Origin: Bacteroidales bacterium | Lineage (GTDB): Bacteria; Bacteroidota; Bacteroidia; Bacteroidales; WCHB1-69 | NCBI GenBank assembly: GCA_017438945.1 | Contig: JAFRUI010000003.1 | Coordinates: forward strand, 1 to 64,000 | DNA: 64,000 nucleotides | Direction: 5' to 3' | Part shown: positions 46,344-54,851 of the stretch, one piece after another | How positions within the stretch are numbered: the first letter of the stretch is position 1 | How the letters are laid out: every line of letters begins with the position of its first letter | Notes under the pieces: model-generated | Databases searched by the model: none | Seen by the model: only the letters and a program-made list of their open reading frames with translations | Told to the model about the DNA's origin: nothing | Position numbers and translations under genes: made by a program

Positions 46344-47441
46344 ATGAGCATAAATTCAATAATTAATGCGGGGAAAACGTTTCATGAAAGACGCAGACGG
46401 ACAAATAGGATTGGGGATTTTATGAAACATGAATTACGAGTCAGCATTCCTTCGTTAACCCATGAACAAAAACAGATGGTGGATGATGTGTGGAAGGGTA
46501 TTCATGTGGATTATATGTGGTTTGCCTTCTTTAATCTTTTTAATGAGGAAGGTAGAGATTGGACACCTTTGTATATTCCCAGTAATCTGTATTATAGTAT
46601 TGTGGATATGCATTACACAGATTACAAAGGTTGTGCCACAATTGAGGACAAAAACTTCAATAGTTTGTTTTTCTACGATGTCAAGCAACCTGTTACAGTT
46701 GTTCGAAATATTGGGGGCAACATAATGGATGAGAATTATAAGATTATTTCCATTGATGAAATGCACAAAAGACTTTCACCAGATTGCAGTTATGTCGCAA
46801 AGCCATCAATTGGCACAGGGGCAGGTAGGCGTATTCTAATATATAAGGCAGGAGAGACGGCAAAATTTGAAGAATTTATCAAATACGTAGATTCGTTCAA
46901 AAACTGTGTTGTGCAAAAATTTGCCACACAGCACGAACAACTTGCATCAATTTATCCAGATTCTTTGAACTCAATCCGAATAATAACTTTCTACCGCAAT
47001 GGGGAGGCTAAGGCATTGTCAACTATTATAAGAATGGGTGCTGGCGGCAATAGAATTGACAATGCTACCGCAGGTGGTTGTTTTGTAGGAGTGGATAAAA
47101 CAGGTCATCTCAAGAATGTGGCATTTAATGATTATGGTGAAAGATTTGAATCTCATCCAACAACGGGTGTCCCGTTCAAGGGTCACTATGTGCCAGATTT
47201 TGAAAATTTGGTAAAACTTGCAGAGAAGTTACACAATCGGTTGGTGAACTTTTCCAAACTTGCATCATGGGACTTTGCGATTGATTCAGAAGGTGATCCG
47301 ATTTTGATTGAAAAGAACTTGTCAGAAGGAGGTCTTTCCTTCCATCAACAGTGCAATGGACCTCTTTTCGGTGATATGACGCAGGATATTATTAAAGAAG
47401 TGTTCGATAGGAAAGCTCGATTGTTAAGTGTGGTATTGTAA
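46344..47441 (+). CDS. Sugar-transfer-associated ATP-grasp protein, copy 1
   Basis: A 365-residue protein resembling the ATPgrasp_ST family (PF14397). An N-terminal helical part (VDDVWKGIHVDYMWFAFFN) is followed by the ATP-grasp core: YVAKPSIGTGAGRRILIY for ATP, VVQKFATQHEQLASIYPDSL, IIRMGAGGNRIDNATAGG and SWDFAIDSEGDPILIEKN with metal-binding residues. First of three tandem paralogues of nearly equal length. Function unknown; amide or ester ligation in polysaccharide synthesis is expected. AT-rich DNA. Confidence 0.83.
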   Translation: MSINSIINAGKTFHERRRRTNRIGDFMKHELRVSIPSLTHEQKQMVDDVWKGIHVDYMWFAFFNLFNEEGRDWTPLYIPSNLYYSIVDMHYTDYKGCATIEDKNFNSLFFYDVKQPVTVVRNIGGNIMDENYKIISIDEMHKRLSPDCSYVAKPSIGTGAGRRILIYKAGETAKFEEFIKYVDSFKNCVVQKFATQHEQLASIYPDSLNSIRIITFYRNGEAKALSTIIRMGAGGNRIDNATAGGCFVGVDKTGHLKNVAFNDYGERFESHPTTGVPFKGHYVPDFENLVKLAEKLHNRLVNFSKLASWDFAIDSEGDPILIEKNLSEGGLSFHQQCNGPLFGDMTQDIIKEVFDRKARLLSVVL

Positions 47442-47461
47442 AACAATAAAAACAATAGATA

Positions 47462-48559
47462 ATGAGCATTAGTTCAATAATTGATGCAGGTGCATCGTTC
47501 CGCGAAAGATGCAAACGGTCAAAAAAAATCCGGGATTTCATGAAACATGATCTTAGGATTACAATACCTCCGCTGACAAAAGAACAAAGGCAAATGGTGG
47601 ATGAGGTGTGGAAGGGTATTCATGTGGATGATTTCTGGTTTGCCTTCTTTAATCTTTTTAATGAGGAGGGGAAAGACTGGACCCCATTGTATTTCCCGAG
47701 CAATCTCTATTATAGCATTCTGGATATGAAATACAACGACTACAGAGGTGCTATCACAATAGAGGACAAAAATTTTAATAGTTTGTTTTTTTACGATGTC
47801 AAACAACCTATTACAGTTTTGCGGAACATGGGAGGTACTTTTATGGATGAGAATTATGAGCGTATATCCCTTGATGAAATGCACAAAAGGTTGTCTCCAG
47901 ATTGCAGTTATGTTGCAAAGCCATCAATTGGTTCGGGTGGCGGTAGATGTGTTCGAGTCTATACAGCTGGTGAAACGAAAAAATTTGAGGAATTTGTAAA
48001 ATACGTAGATTCGTTTAAAAACTGTGTTGTGCAAAAATTTGCCACACAGCATGAGCAAATAGCGTCAATTTATTCGGAGTCTATAAATACAATCCGAATG
48101 ACGACATTCTTCCATAACGGTGAGGCCAAGGAATTGTCAACTGTAATACGGATGGGCGCTGGCGGTAATAGAATTGACAATGCCACTGCTGGTGGGTGTT
48201 TTGTGGGGGTGGATAAAACAGGTCAACTTAAGAATGTTGCATATAATGATTATGGCGAAAGGTTTGATTGTCATCCGTCAACGGGTGTACCATTCAAAGG
48301 TCACTATATTCCAAACTTTGATCAATTGGTGCATCTTGCAGAATCATTGCATAATCGGTTGGTGAACTTTTCTAAACTTATCTCATGGGATTTTGCAATA
48401 GATGCTGAAGGTGACCCGATATTAATTGAAAAGAACATGTCATGGGCAGGTTTGTCCTTCCATCAGCAGTGCAATGGTCCTATTTTCGGAGATATGACAC
48501 AGGAAATTATTGCGGAAGTGTTCGACAAGAAAGCAAGACTGTTAAGTAAATTGTTATAG
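47462..48559 (+). CDS. Sugar-transfer-associated ATP-grasp protein, copy 2
   Basis: 365 residues, alignable end to end without gaps to copy 1. ATP-binding loop YVAKPSIGSGGGRCVRVY differs from copy 1 in the glycine-rich positions; IRMGAGGNRIDNATAGG and SWDFAIDAEGDPILIEKN are kept, with MSWAGLSFHQQC in place of LSEGGLSFHQQC at the likely substrate side. At DNA level, blocks of more than 30 bases are identical to copy 1 (for instance near 47,640-47,670), which indicates a recent duplication or gene conversion. 20 bases separate it from copy 1. Confidence 0.83.
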   Translation: MSISSIIDAGASFRERCKRSKKIRDFMKHDLRITIPPLTKEQRQMVDEVWKGIHVDDFWFAFFNLFNEEGKDWTPLYFPSNLYYSILDMKYNDYRGAITIEDKNFNSLFFYDVKQPITVLRNMGGTFMDENYERISLDEMHKRLSPDCSYVAKPSIGSGGGRCVRVYTAGETKKFEEFVKYVDSFKNCVVQKFATQHEQIASIYSESINTIRMTTFFHNGEAKELSTVIRMGAGGNRIDNATAGGCFVGVDKTGQLKNVAYNDYGERFDCHPSTGVPFKGHYIPNFDQLVHLAESLHNRLVNFSKLISWDFAIDAEGDPILIEKNMSWAGLSFHQQCNGPIFGDMTQEIIAEVFDKKARLLSKLL

Positions 48560-48583
48560 ACGAACAATAAAAGAAGTATTAGA

Positions 48584-49699
48584 ATGAGTATAAGTTCAAT
48601 AATAACAGACGGAAAAATATTTCACGAAAGGTGTAGACGTGCAAAAGCAATCTGGGCACACATGAAACATGACATAAAGGCTTGCCATGATTTAGGGGTT
48701 ACGATACCATCGCTGACAAAAGAGCAAAGGCAAATGGTGGATGAGGTATGGAAGGGAATTCATGTGGATGATATCTGGTTCGCTTACTATAACCTTTTTA
48801 ATGAGGAAGGGCGAGCATGGACTCCTCTGTATTTCCCTGGTAATCTCTTTTTTAGTATTGTGGATATGAAATACAATGACTACTGGGGTGCTCTCACAAT
48901 TGAGGATAAAAACTTCAATAGCTTGTTCTTTTACGATGTCAAACAACCTATTACTGTTGCACGAAACATAGGGGGAGGAGTATTGGATGAGAACTACAAG
49001 ATAATATCCATCAATGAACTGCACGATAGACTTTCGCCAGATTGTAGTTATGTTGCAAAACCGTCAATTGGCACTGGGTCGGGTAGGGGTGTTCTAATAT
49101 ATAAGGCTGGGGAAACGGAAAAATTTGATGAGTTTGTCAAATACGTTGATTCGTTCAAAAATTGTATTGTACAGAGATTCGCCACACAGCACGAACAAAT
49201 TGCCTCGATTTATCCAAATTCGATAAACACAATTCGTATGATGACATTCTTCCATAATGGTGAGGCCAAAGAGTTGTCGACTATTGTGAGAATGGGTGCT
49301 GGCGGTAATAGAGTGGACAATGCTACCGCAGGTGGGTTATATGTGGGTGTGGATAAAACAGGTAATCTAAAAAAAGTTGCGTATAATTATTCTGGTGAAA
49401 AGTTTGAATGTCATCCAACTACGGGTGTACTGTTCAAAGGCCACTATGTACCAAACTTCGATAAGGTGGTAAAGCTTGCAGAAACGTTACACAATCGCTT
49501 GGTAAACTTTTCCAAACTTATCTCATGGGATTTTGCTATTGATGCAGAGGGCGACCCACTATTAATTGAAAAGAACCTTTCGATGAGCGGCCTCTCATTC
49601 CACCAGCAGTGCAATGGCCCTGTTTTTGGTGATATGACTCAAGAGATTATTGCGGAAGTGTTCGATAAGAAGGCAAGACTGTTAAGTAGGGTATTATAA
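48584..49699 (+). CDS. Sugar-transfer-associated ATP-grasp protein, copy 3
   Basis: 371 residues; like copies 1 and 2 but with a 6-residue insertion near residue 30 (IKACHDLGV). ATP-grasp signatures YVAKPSIGTGSGRGVLIY, VRMGAGGNRVDNATAGG and SWDFAIDAEGDPLLIEKN are intact, so all three copies look active. The variable positions cluster at the N terminus and near LSMSGLSFHQQC. Three active copies may attach different amino compounds or work as a hetero-complex; this is speculation. Confidence 0.83.
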   Translation: MSISSIITDGKIFHERCRRAKAIWAHMKHDIKACHDLGVTIPSLTKEQRQMVDEVWKGIHVDDIWFAYYNLFNEEGRAWTPLYFPGNLFFSIVDMKYNDYWGALTIEDKNFNSLFFYDVKQPITVARNIGGGVLDENYKIISINELHDRLSPDCSYVAKPSIGTGSGRGVLIYKAGETEKFDEFVKYVDSFKNCIVQRFATQHEQIASIYPNSINTIRMMTFFHNGEAKELSTIVRMGAGGNRVDNATAGGLYVGVDKTGNLKKVAYNYSGEKFECHPTTGVLFKGHYVPNFDKVVKLAETLHNRLVNFSKLISWDFAIDAEGDPLLIEKNLSMSGLSFHQQCNGPVFGDMTQEIIAEVFDKKARLLSRVL

Positions 49700-49745
49700 C
49701 AGAGCTAAGTATTTGCTTCATTTCTTCAAACATCATGATTTAACA

Positions 49746-50828
49746 ATGAGCGTAGTTATTTTAAAGAAAATATCTTATGGTCAATTGGAAGAAGACAGTT
49801 GGTTGACTGATGATGACAAGTATGGCATTGCATCTTTTGTGGATGCAAATGTCAGACAAACATTCTTCCAAAACCCAAATTATACAGACGCTTCTAAAAC
49901 TGCGGTTCTTCTTATTGTGAATGACGGTATAGTTGTAGGTCGAAGTTTATTATATGGGACAAAAGTCAAAAGAGGAGACGATGTTGTTGATGCTCAATCG
50001 TTTGGAAGTATCGAGGTTCATGAGAGTCAACGCGGGAAAGGCATGGGGACCAAAATCGCCAATTACTCATTGGAGAATGATGAATATCCGTTATTCCTTT
50101 GCTCATTGTTGTCGGATGCATGTGATTCTATAATGAAGAAAAACGATTGCACGTTGTTTTATTTCCCCGAAATGATAAAATTAATTAATGTAGAATCGGC
50201 ATTTGCGTGTCGAGGGTTGAAAGGTTTGCCGTTGAAAATATGTTCAGGTTTGAGCGATGTTTTTCTTGGGATCTTGAATGTTCCAACTAAAGCAAGAATA
50301 AAGAGGTTAAAAAAGAAGTATTGTCTAAAAAAAGAGGACGGCATTCCAGACTGGGCGGGAGACATGTGCACGAATGACGGACACAAGTACGCTGAACTAC
50401 ATGACAATGCTTGGCTGAAATGGAATTTGAAATACAATCTTACTGGTAAACCACAAGACAAACAGTCGTTCTATTCCATTTATAAAAGGGATAAACCAAT
50501 TGGTTTTCTCTTTACGAAAGAGAGGCTTAGGGATGACGTGTCAAGTGAAATGATAATAGGAACATTATGTGAATGGGCAAGTGTGGACGAGGAACTAACG
50601 GAGACAGACATTAATTTGTTGGCATATTCAACTTTCGGGAAAAAGTGTTATTATATGCGTACTGTTACAAACAGCACAAGAACATGCAGCGAGTTGCGGG
50701 AGTGTTGGTTTACGAATCATGGTAAAATGCAAATGGGATTCAAGGATAAATTAGGACAATACCCCGACATGGCAAATATGGCAAATTGGCGTATAAGATT
50801 TGGGTGTTGTAATTCGATTCTTTTTTAG
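49746..50828 (+). CDS. GNAT-family acyltransferase
   Basis: About 360 residues with an N-terminal GNAT fold: FGSIEVHESQRGKGMGTKIANYSL is the acyl-CoA pyrophosphate-binding Q/RxxGxG/A motif. The rest (from about residue 150) contains a basic segment KARIKRLKKKYCLKKE and a second GNAT-like half. It is not a close relative of well-known members. The ATG at 49,746 is preferred to an in-frame ATG at 49,713. It ends the ligase run and may acylate an amino sugar or amino acid of the glycan. Confidence 0.65.
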   Translation: MSVVILKKISYGQLEEDSWLTDDDKYGIASFVDANVRQTFFQNPNYTDASKTAVLLIVNDGIVVGRSLLYGTKVKRGDDVVDAQSFGSIEVHESQRGKGMGTKIANYSLENDEYPLFLCSLLSDACDSIMKKNDCTLFYFPEMIKLINVESAFACRGLKGLPLKICSGLSDVFLGILNVPTKARIKRLKKKYCLKKEDGIPDWAGDMCTNDGHKYAELHDNAWLKWNLKYNLTGKPQDKQSFYSIYKRDKPIGFLFTKERLRDDVSSEMIIGTLCEWASVDEELTETDINLLAYSTFGKKCYYMRTVTNSTRTCSELRECWFTNHGKMQMGFKDKLGQYPDMANMANWRIRFGCCNSILF

Positions 50829-51068
50829 TTTTCTATCTCAAGTTGATAAGACAATGGGGTTGGCTTTTTCGATTGAAGATAAGCAACGAAGAAAAGAGAA
50901 TGTAAGTTTTATGGAAGAATATACATTTTAAATCGCACTTATACAATACTTTATACGAAGTATAGATATTAAACAACATGTATGGCAACTACTAAGTCGA
51001 GATAACTCTGTTTAAGTCATATACTTGTTTTGGTCGAAATAGGGGAGAAAAACACCTGATTTGATAAA
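50829..51068. other. AT-rich gap before the ATPase-HNH pair
   Basis: About 240 bases with no clear gene. A 25-codon frame lies at 50,854-50,931 without support. ATACTT and AAGTAT around 50,948-50,966 form a short dyad. A poor TATACTTG box (one mismatch to TAnnTTTG) near 51,038 is the only promoter candidate for the following pair. Confidence 0.4.
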
Positions 51069-51074
51069 GTGAAT

Positions 51075-52826
51075 ATGCATTTATCCTATTTGTACACAAC
51101 TTCCTTTGACGTATTGCAGAATATCGGTTTTTCATTCGATCACCGATATTCATTCTCCATTTCGGATGGAAATACACTGATCATCAGGCGTAACGATACA
51201 ATCCCCGCTGACTTTTGGGAGCAGGGCATCTATTCACTCACTGCGATTATTGGTGTCAACGGAAGCGGGAAGACCACCGTTCTTCGGTTGTTGAAACACT
51301 TGTTTGTAGAGGGTTACCCAAGAAACGAAGATTTGAAGGTGCTGATTGTTTATGAACAAAATGGGGAACTGTATATATATAACACCACGAACATTAAAGT
51401 GGTGGCCGGTGAAGGAATTGTTTTACATCCAGAATCCAGAAGATTTTCATTAGAAACTTTTTATTATTCCGGGCATTTTCAGCCGTATATGGGAGTGGAT
51501 GGGGAAATGGAACTTGCAGGAAGTTACGAGGCTTCGGATGCCTGGCTACTCGTTAAAGATTTGCAAGACTATTCAAATATTGATTCCCTGCATTTGAGCG
51601 AGCCCTTGTACAACTACCTTTTGGCCTATTTCGCCCAAAACAACTATCGTATATGTGAGATACTTGCACTGGATGGCTTAAGTGAGCTGTTAAAAACAAT
51701 ACAATTGCCAAAATTTGTGCAATTTGCTCCCAACAGGGGTGGATGGAATGCCATAAAACTTGGGAGGATTAGTCGCTTTGATAAAATTGAGATTCCAAGA
51801 GAACAATTGACTTCAGTCGATATCAAGGAAAAATCTATAGAGCGTATCGTCTATTATGACATCATCAATCTTATTGCGGAAGGAAAGGGTAATCAAAGTG
51901 ATTTGTTGATGCTTCTAAATGATTGGGTTAAGGCACCAAAAAATTATGGTATTGTTAATGCTTTAACAAACTATGTCAAGGAACGTAAAATGGCTGCCGA
52001 GACATATAAAGCTCTTGGATCGCTGCTATATGTAGTGAAAAAGATGGTGGCAATCTGTGATTTTGACGAGGGGAGCGGTTCGTTCTATCTTGACGTTCAA
52101 AAGGATAAAGACAGACTACGATCTTTATTGGAAGAAGTTATAAATAGCCAGTATTTTTTAACTGCCAGATTTTTTGATTTTATCTATAGCCATAATTTGT
52201 ACGAAAACACCTTTCTGAGTTCAGGAGAGCTTGAACTGTTAAACTTGCTGTCGAGACTGAATTATGGCATTTCCATTGCTCCAAAGCGTTTTGGGAATAT
52301 TGAGTCTCCCCGACTTTTGCTGATTGATGAGGCGGAGATTGGTTATCATCCGAAACTACAAATGCAATATGTAAGGATTTTGAATGAGTTCATTCACTAT
52401 ATGCGTGTGAAGGGTGGGGTTGATTTCCAGATTGTGATTACGTCCCATTCCCCCATTATCCTTAGTGATGTTCCTGCTTGTTGTGTAAACTTCTTGAATA
52501 GAGAAAACGGGAAATCTGCTGTTATTGTTTCTGATGAGAAAGAAACTTTTGGCGAGAATGTGTTTAACCTCTATCGCAGAGCTTTCTTCATGAAAAATGG
52601 TTTAATAGGAGCTTTTGCTCAAAAGAAACTAAACCAAGTGGTAAAAGACATTGAAGAGGACGAGGTTACTGTTAACACCAGGAAGACTATAGCGTTGACT
52701 GGGGATTTACGGATAAGGGATTATTTGCTGAGAAGGATTGCGTCTAAAAATATTGACTCTGAAATAGCTTATCATGAAGCGATGATTCAAGAATTGAAGG
52801 CAAGAAGGAGGACTAAGAATGAATAA
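51075..52826 (+). CDS. ABC-type AAA ATPase of a Septu-like defence pair
   Basis: A 583-residue ATPase of the SMC/ABC-like AAA_15/21 group. Walker A IGVNGSGKTTVLRLL near residue 60, an insertion of about 300 residues, an ABC signature LSSGELELLNLL from Leu381, Walker B LLLIDEAEIGYHPKL near residue 414 and the H-loop ITSHSPIILSD. This is the architecture of PtuA-type ATPases. The HNH nuclease gene overlaps its end by 8 bases. A GTG at 51,069 is an alternative start. Foreign to the polysaccharide pathway; AT-rich. Confidence 0.8.
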   Translation: MHLSYLYTTSFDVLQNIGFSFDHRYSFSISDGNTLIIRRNDTIPADFWEQGIYSLTAIIGVNGSGKTTVLRLLKHLFVEGYPRNEDLKVLIVYEQNGELYIYNTTNIKVVAGEGIVLHPESRRFSLETFYYSGHFQPYMGVDGEMELAGSYEASDAWLLVKDLQDYSNIDSLHLSEPLYNYLLAYFAQNNYRICEILALDGLSELLKTIQLPKFVQFAPNRGGWNAIKLGRISRFDKIEIPREQLTSVDIKEKSIERIVYYDIINLIAEGKGNQSDLLMLLNDWVKAPKNYGIVNALTNYVKERKMAAETYKALGSLLYVVKKMVAICDFDEGSGSFYLDVQKDKDRLRSLLEEVINSQYFLTARFFDFIYSHNLYENTFLSSGELELLNLLSRLNYGISIAPKRFGNIESPRLLLIDEAEIGYHPKLQMQYVRILNEFIHYMRVKGGVDFQIVITSHSPIILSDVPACCVNFLNRENGKSAVIVSDEKETFGENVFNLYRRAFFMKNGLIGAFAQKKLNQVVKDIEEDEVTVNTRKTIALTGDLRIRDYLLRRIASKNIDSEIAYHEAMIQELKARRRTKNE

Positions 52827-53805
52827 GATAGCAGGGGATAGATTGGGCGTAGATGGTGAGAGTCGCAGCCTGGATAGTATCCGGGATTATCTGATTGATG
52901 AAATTGAGGACGAAATCAAGGTGGCGCTTGAGAATAAGATTCCAACACTGGATGCGGCAGATCAGCCAGTGGCCACTAAGATTAAAGAGCATTTGCACAC
53001 TCTTTTAACGGCAAATGTGTTTTGGCTGAACAAAATAGCCAAGTATTTTGATACCAAATACAAGGACAGGTTTTATGAAAAGCCCACCAAGCAATGGAAG
53101 AGTACAGCATTGGGAAAGGCTATTCTGGATGCTTTCAACTATTCAAATCATAGGGGATCGGTGTTAGTGGAGGTTGCAAGGCGGTTGAATGTTAAGACTT
53201 GTCCCTATTGCAATATGCACTACACACTGTATGCCAATGAAAATATTCAGCTGAAACGGAAAACAAAAGTGGCGGGAATAACAAGATTTCAGTTCGACCA
53301 CTTTTATGACAAGTTGCACTATCCAATGCTGAGCATGTCGTTTTATAACCTCATACCCTCTTGTGCCGTATGCAATCAAGGAAAATCAGCCAAAGCCTTG
53401 TCATTGGCATATCATCCCTATTATTCGGATATTCATAAACAATTCCACTTTGAACTGACCGACCCGTTGGGACCTTATACGGCTGCAAGGGTAAATGACG
53501 AGGTGGAGATAGAACTAGTTCCAGAAGCAGGTGTTAACAAGGCAGAGTTTGAGGAGTACAGGGATACTTTTCATTTGAAATCGCTTTATGGCCGTCATGG
53601 CGATGTGGTGCAAGAAGTGTATGATAAAGCCTACGAAGAGCCGTATTACATGGATCCCACGAATTTTAAATTCCTTGGTAATAGAGGTTCCGATTACTTG
53701 AAAAGGTTGTGGATGGGAAACTATACCGAGCTGGATGAGATAGAGAAACGCCCGATGGCAAAGTTTATGCAGGATATGTGGCGGCAAGCAAAAGGGGAGA
53801 TGTAA
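52819..53805 (+). CDS. HNH endonuclease of a Septu-like defence pair
   Basis: A 328-residue HNH nuclease. The zinc ribbon is visible as CPYCNMHYT (Cys128, Cys131) and CAVCNQGKS; between them FQFDHFYDK gives the catalytic Asp-His, and FYNLIPS precedes the second Cys pair. The N-terminal 120 residues are helical, the C-terminal 120 residues specific. The 8-base overlap with the ATPase gene indicates a two-gene operon as in Septu (PtuA-PtuB). The size is larger than a minimal PtuB, so it may be a variant class. Confidence 0.8.
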   Translation: MNKIAGDRLGVDGESRSLDSIRDYLIDEIEDEIKVALENKIPTLDAADQPVATKIKEHLHTLLTANVFWLNKIAKYFDTKYKDRFYEKPTKQWKSTALGKAILDAFNYSNHRGSVLVEVARRLNVKTCPYCNMHYTLYANENIQLKRKTKVAGITRFQFDHFYDKLHYPMLSMSFYNLIPSCAVCNQGKSAKALSLAYHPYYSDIHKQFHFELTDPLGPYTAARVNDEVEIELVPEAGVNKAEFEEYRDTFHLKSLYGRHGDVVQEVYDKAYEEPYYMDPTNFKFLGNRGSDYLKRLWMGNYTELDEIEKRPMAKFMQDMWRQAKGEM

Positions 53806-53810
53806 TGTAC

Positions 53811-53864
53811 GTTTACGGGGAAAGCCGTCTTGCAGCATTTTTGAAGACTTCGCACTTTTGTAAC
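53811..53864. repeat. 54-bp imperfect direct repeat, copy 1
   Basis: Starts 6 bases after the HNH stop codon. Aligned without gaps to 53,977-54,030 it matches at 41 of 54 positions by my count. The best-kept core is AGACTTCGC. Together with copy 2 it brackets inverted repeats. Confidence 0.7.
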
Positions 53865-53881
53865 CAGATAGTGAGCTTCGC

Positions 53882-53971
53882 TGTTGGTGAGCCTGCGGCT
53901 GTTGATTAATTCGTGTTAACATGAAATAACCAACATGAAACAACCAACATTCACTCACCAACACGAATTAA
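53882..53971. repeat. Nested inverted repeats between the direct repeats
   Basis: TGTTGGTGA at 53,882-53,890 is inverted as TCACCAACA at 53,955-53,963, and TTAATTCGTGTT at 53,906-53,917 is inverted as AACACGAATTAA at 53,960-53,971. The gap 53,806-54,107 (302 bases) holds these repeats and no gene. Confidence 0.6.
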
Positions 53972-53976
53972 CGTAA

Positions 53977-54030
53977 GTTTCCGGTGAACACCGTTTTGCA
54001 ACATTCCTAGAGACTTCGCGCTTTTGCAGC
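53977..54030. repeat. 54-bp imperfect direct repeat, copy 2
   Basis: Second copy of the repeat that starts at 53,811, same orientation, 112 bases further on. It ends 78 bases before the broken cupin gene. Confidence 0.7.
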
Positions 54031-54107
54031 TATTTGATTTGGCCACGAGGTAGGGGACTTATAAAGTTTATGGTTTACAGTTAGTTGTGAACAAAGTTCA
54101 AGGTTTT

Positions 54108-54422
54108 ATGATCATAGATAAGATACTATTAGACGATTTATCAGCCAAGGCCAAGGCCTCGCCCCGCCTGCGCTGCAACCTCGACCTCCGCAACAGCCCC
54201 GAGGACAACTCCCAGCGCATGCTCAACGCCCTCGAGCCCGGCACCGTGATGCCCATCCACCGCCACCTCGGCTCCAGCGAGACCTGCGTCTGCGTCCGCG
54301 GACATTTCTAGGAATACTTCTAAGACGACCACGGCAACCTCAACGACACCATCGATATGGTACCCAGTGGGGTTGTGCTGAATATAGAGAAAGGCCAATG
54401 GCACAGCTTGAAGTGCCTGGAA
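54108..54422 (+). pseudogene. wbuC: WbuC-family cupin, broken by two stops
   Basis: The frame starting at 54,108 reads IIDKILLDDLSAKA, RCNLDLRNSPEDNSQRML and GTVMPIHRHLGSSETCVCVRGHF, the typical start of WbuC cupin proteins. It is then interrupted by TAG at 54,309 and TAA at 54,321. The same frame goes on with DDHGNLNDTIDMVPSG and GQWHSLKCLE, the second half of the cupin, before running into other sequence at about 54,422. The region is GC-rich, like the fnl genes downstream and unlike the HNH gene upstream. WbuC is often found at the end of fnl operons. Confidence 0.8.
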
Positions 54423-54754
54423 AAGCGAAGACTTCGACGATTGATGAACTGGTGAATGAAGGAATCATCTTACGGTCGAAGAGGGGTAAGCTGTCAATGT
54501 CGAAGGAGTATAGAAAACTGGTTGCAGAGATTAGTCATTGTGGTGATAAAAATGGTGGTGTAAAATCTCTGGAAGGTGTACTTAAAGATGTTTATTTGAT
54601 TGTTCTCAATAATCCTGGAATCAAGATTGGTCAAGTTGCAGAAATAAGAGGGAAATCCAAATCAACAGTATGGAAACAGCTGGCAGCTTTGAAGAAAATA
54701 GATTTGATTGAGTACCGTGACTCGGATAAGACGGGTGGATATTATGTGAAGTGA
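54398..54754 (+). pseudogene. Winged-helix fragment of a larger DNA-binding protein
   Basis: A 118-codon frame whose first part lies in the cupin remnant. Its recognisable part begins at about 54,440 (TIDELVNEGIILRSKRGKLS), and the C-terminal half is a winged helix-turn-helix: VYLIVLNNPGIKIGQVAEI, KSKSTVWKQLAALKKIDLIE and a beta-wing ending KTGGYYVK. Such domains end AlbA/RecG-like ATP-binding regulators. The upstream part of the parent gene is missing, so I take it as a 3' remnant; a small functional regulator cannot be excluded. Confidence 0.55.
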
Positions 54755-54851
54755 GACGAAGCCTGAGGGCGGAAGTATGAAGTAAGAGATATGAGGGATG
54801 AAATATAAAATATAAAATAACGAATATAACAATTTAAACATTTAGAATATC

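Noticed and set aside
50854-50931. 25-codon frame in the gap before the defence pair
   Set aside because: No promoter, no homologue known to me, and expected by chance in AT-rich DNA.
50946-50968. Dyad ATACTT...AAGTAT with a TATACGAAGTAT stretch resembling a lox arm
   Set aside because: Only one arm resembles lox and no recombinase gene is near; the match is short enough to be chance.
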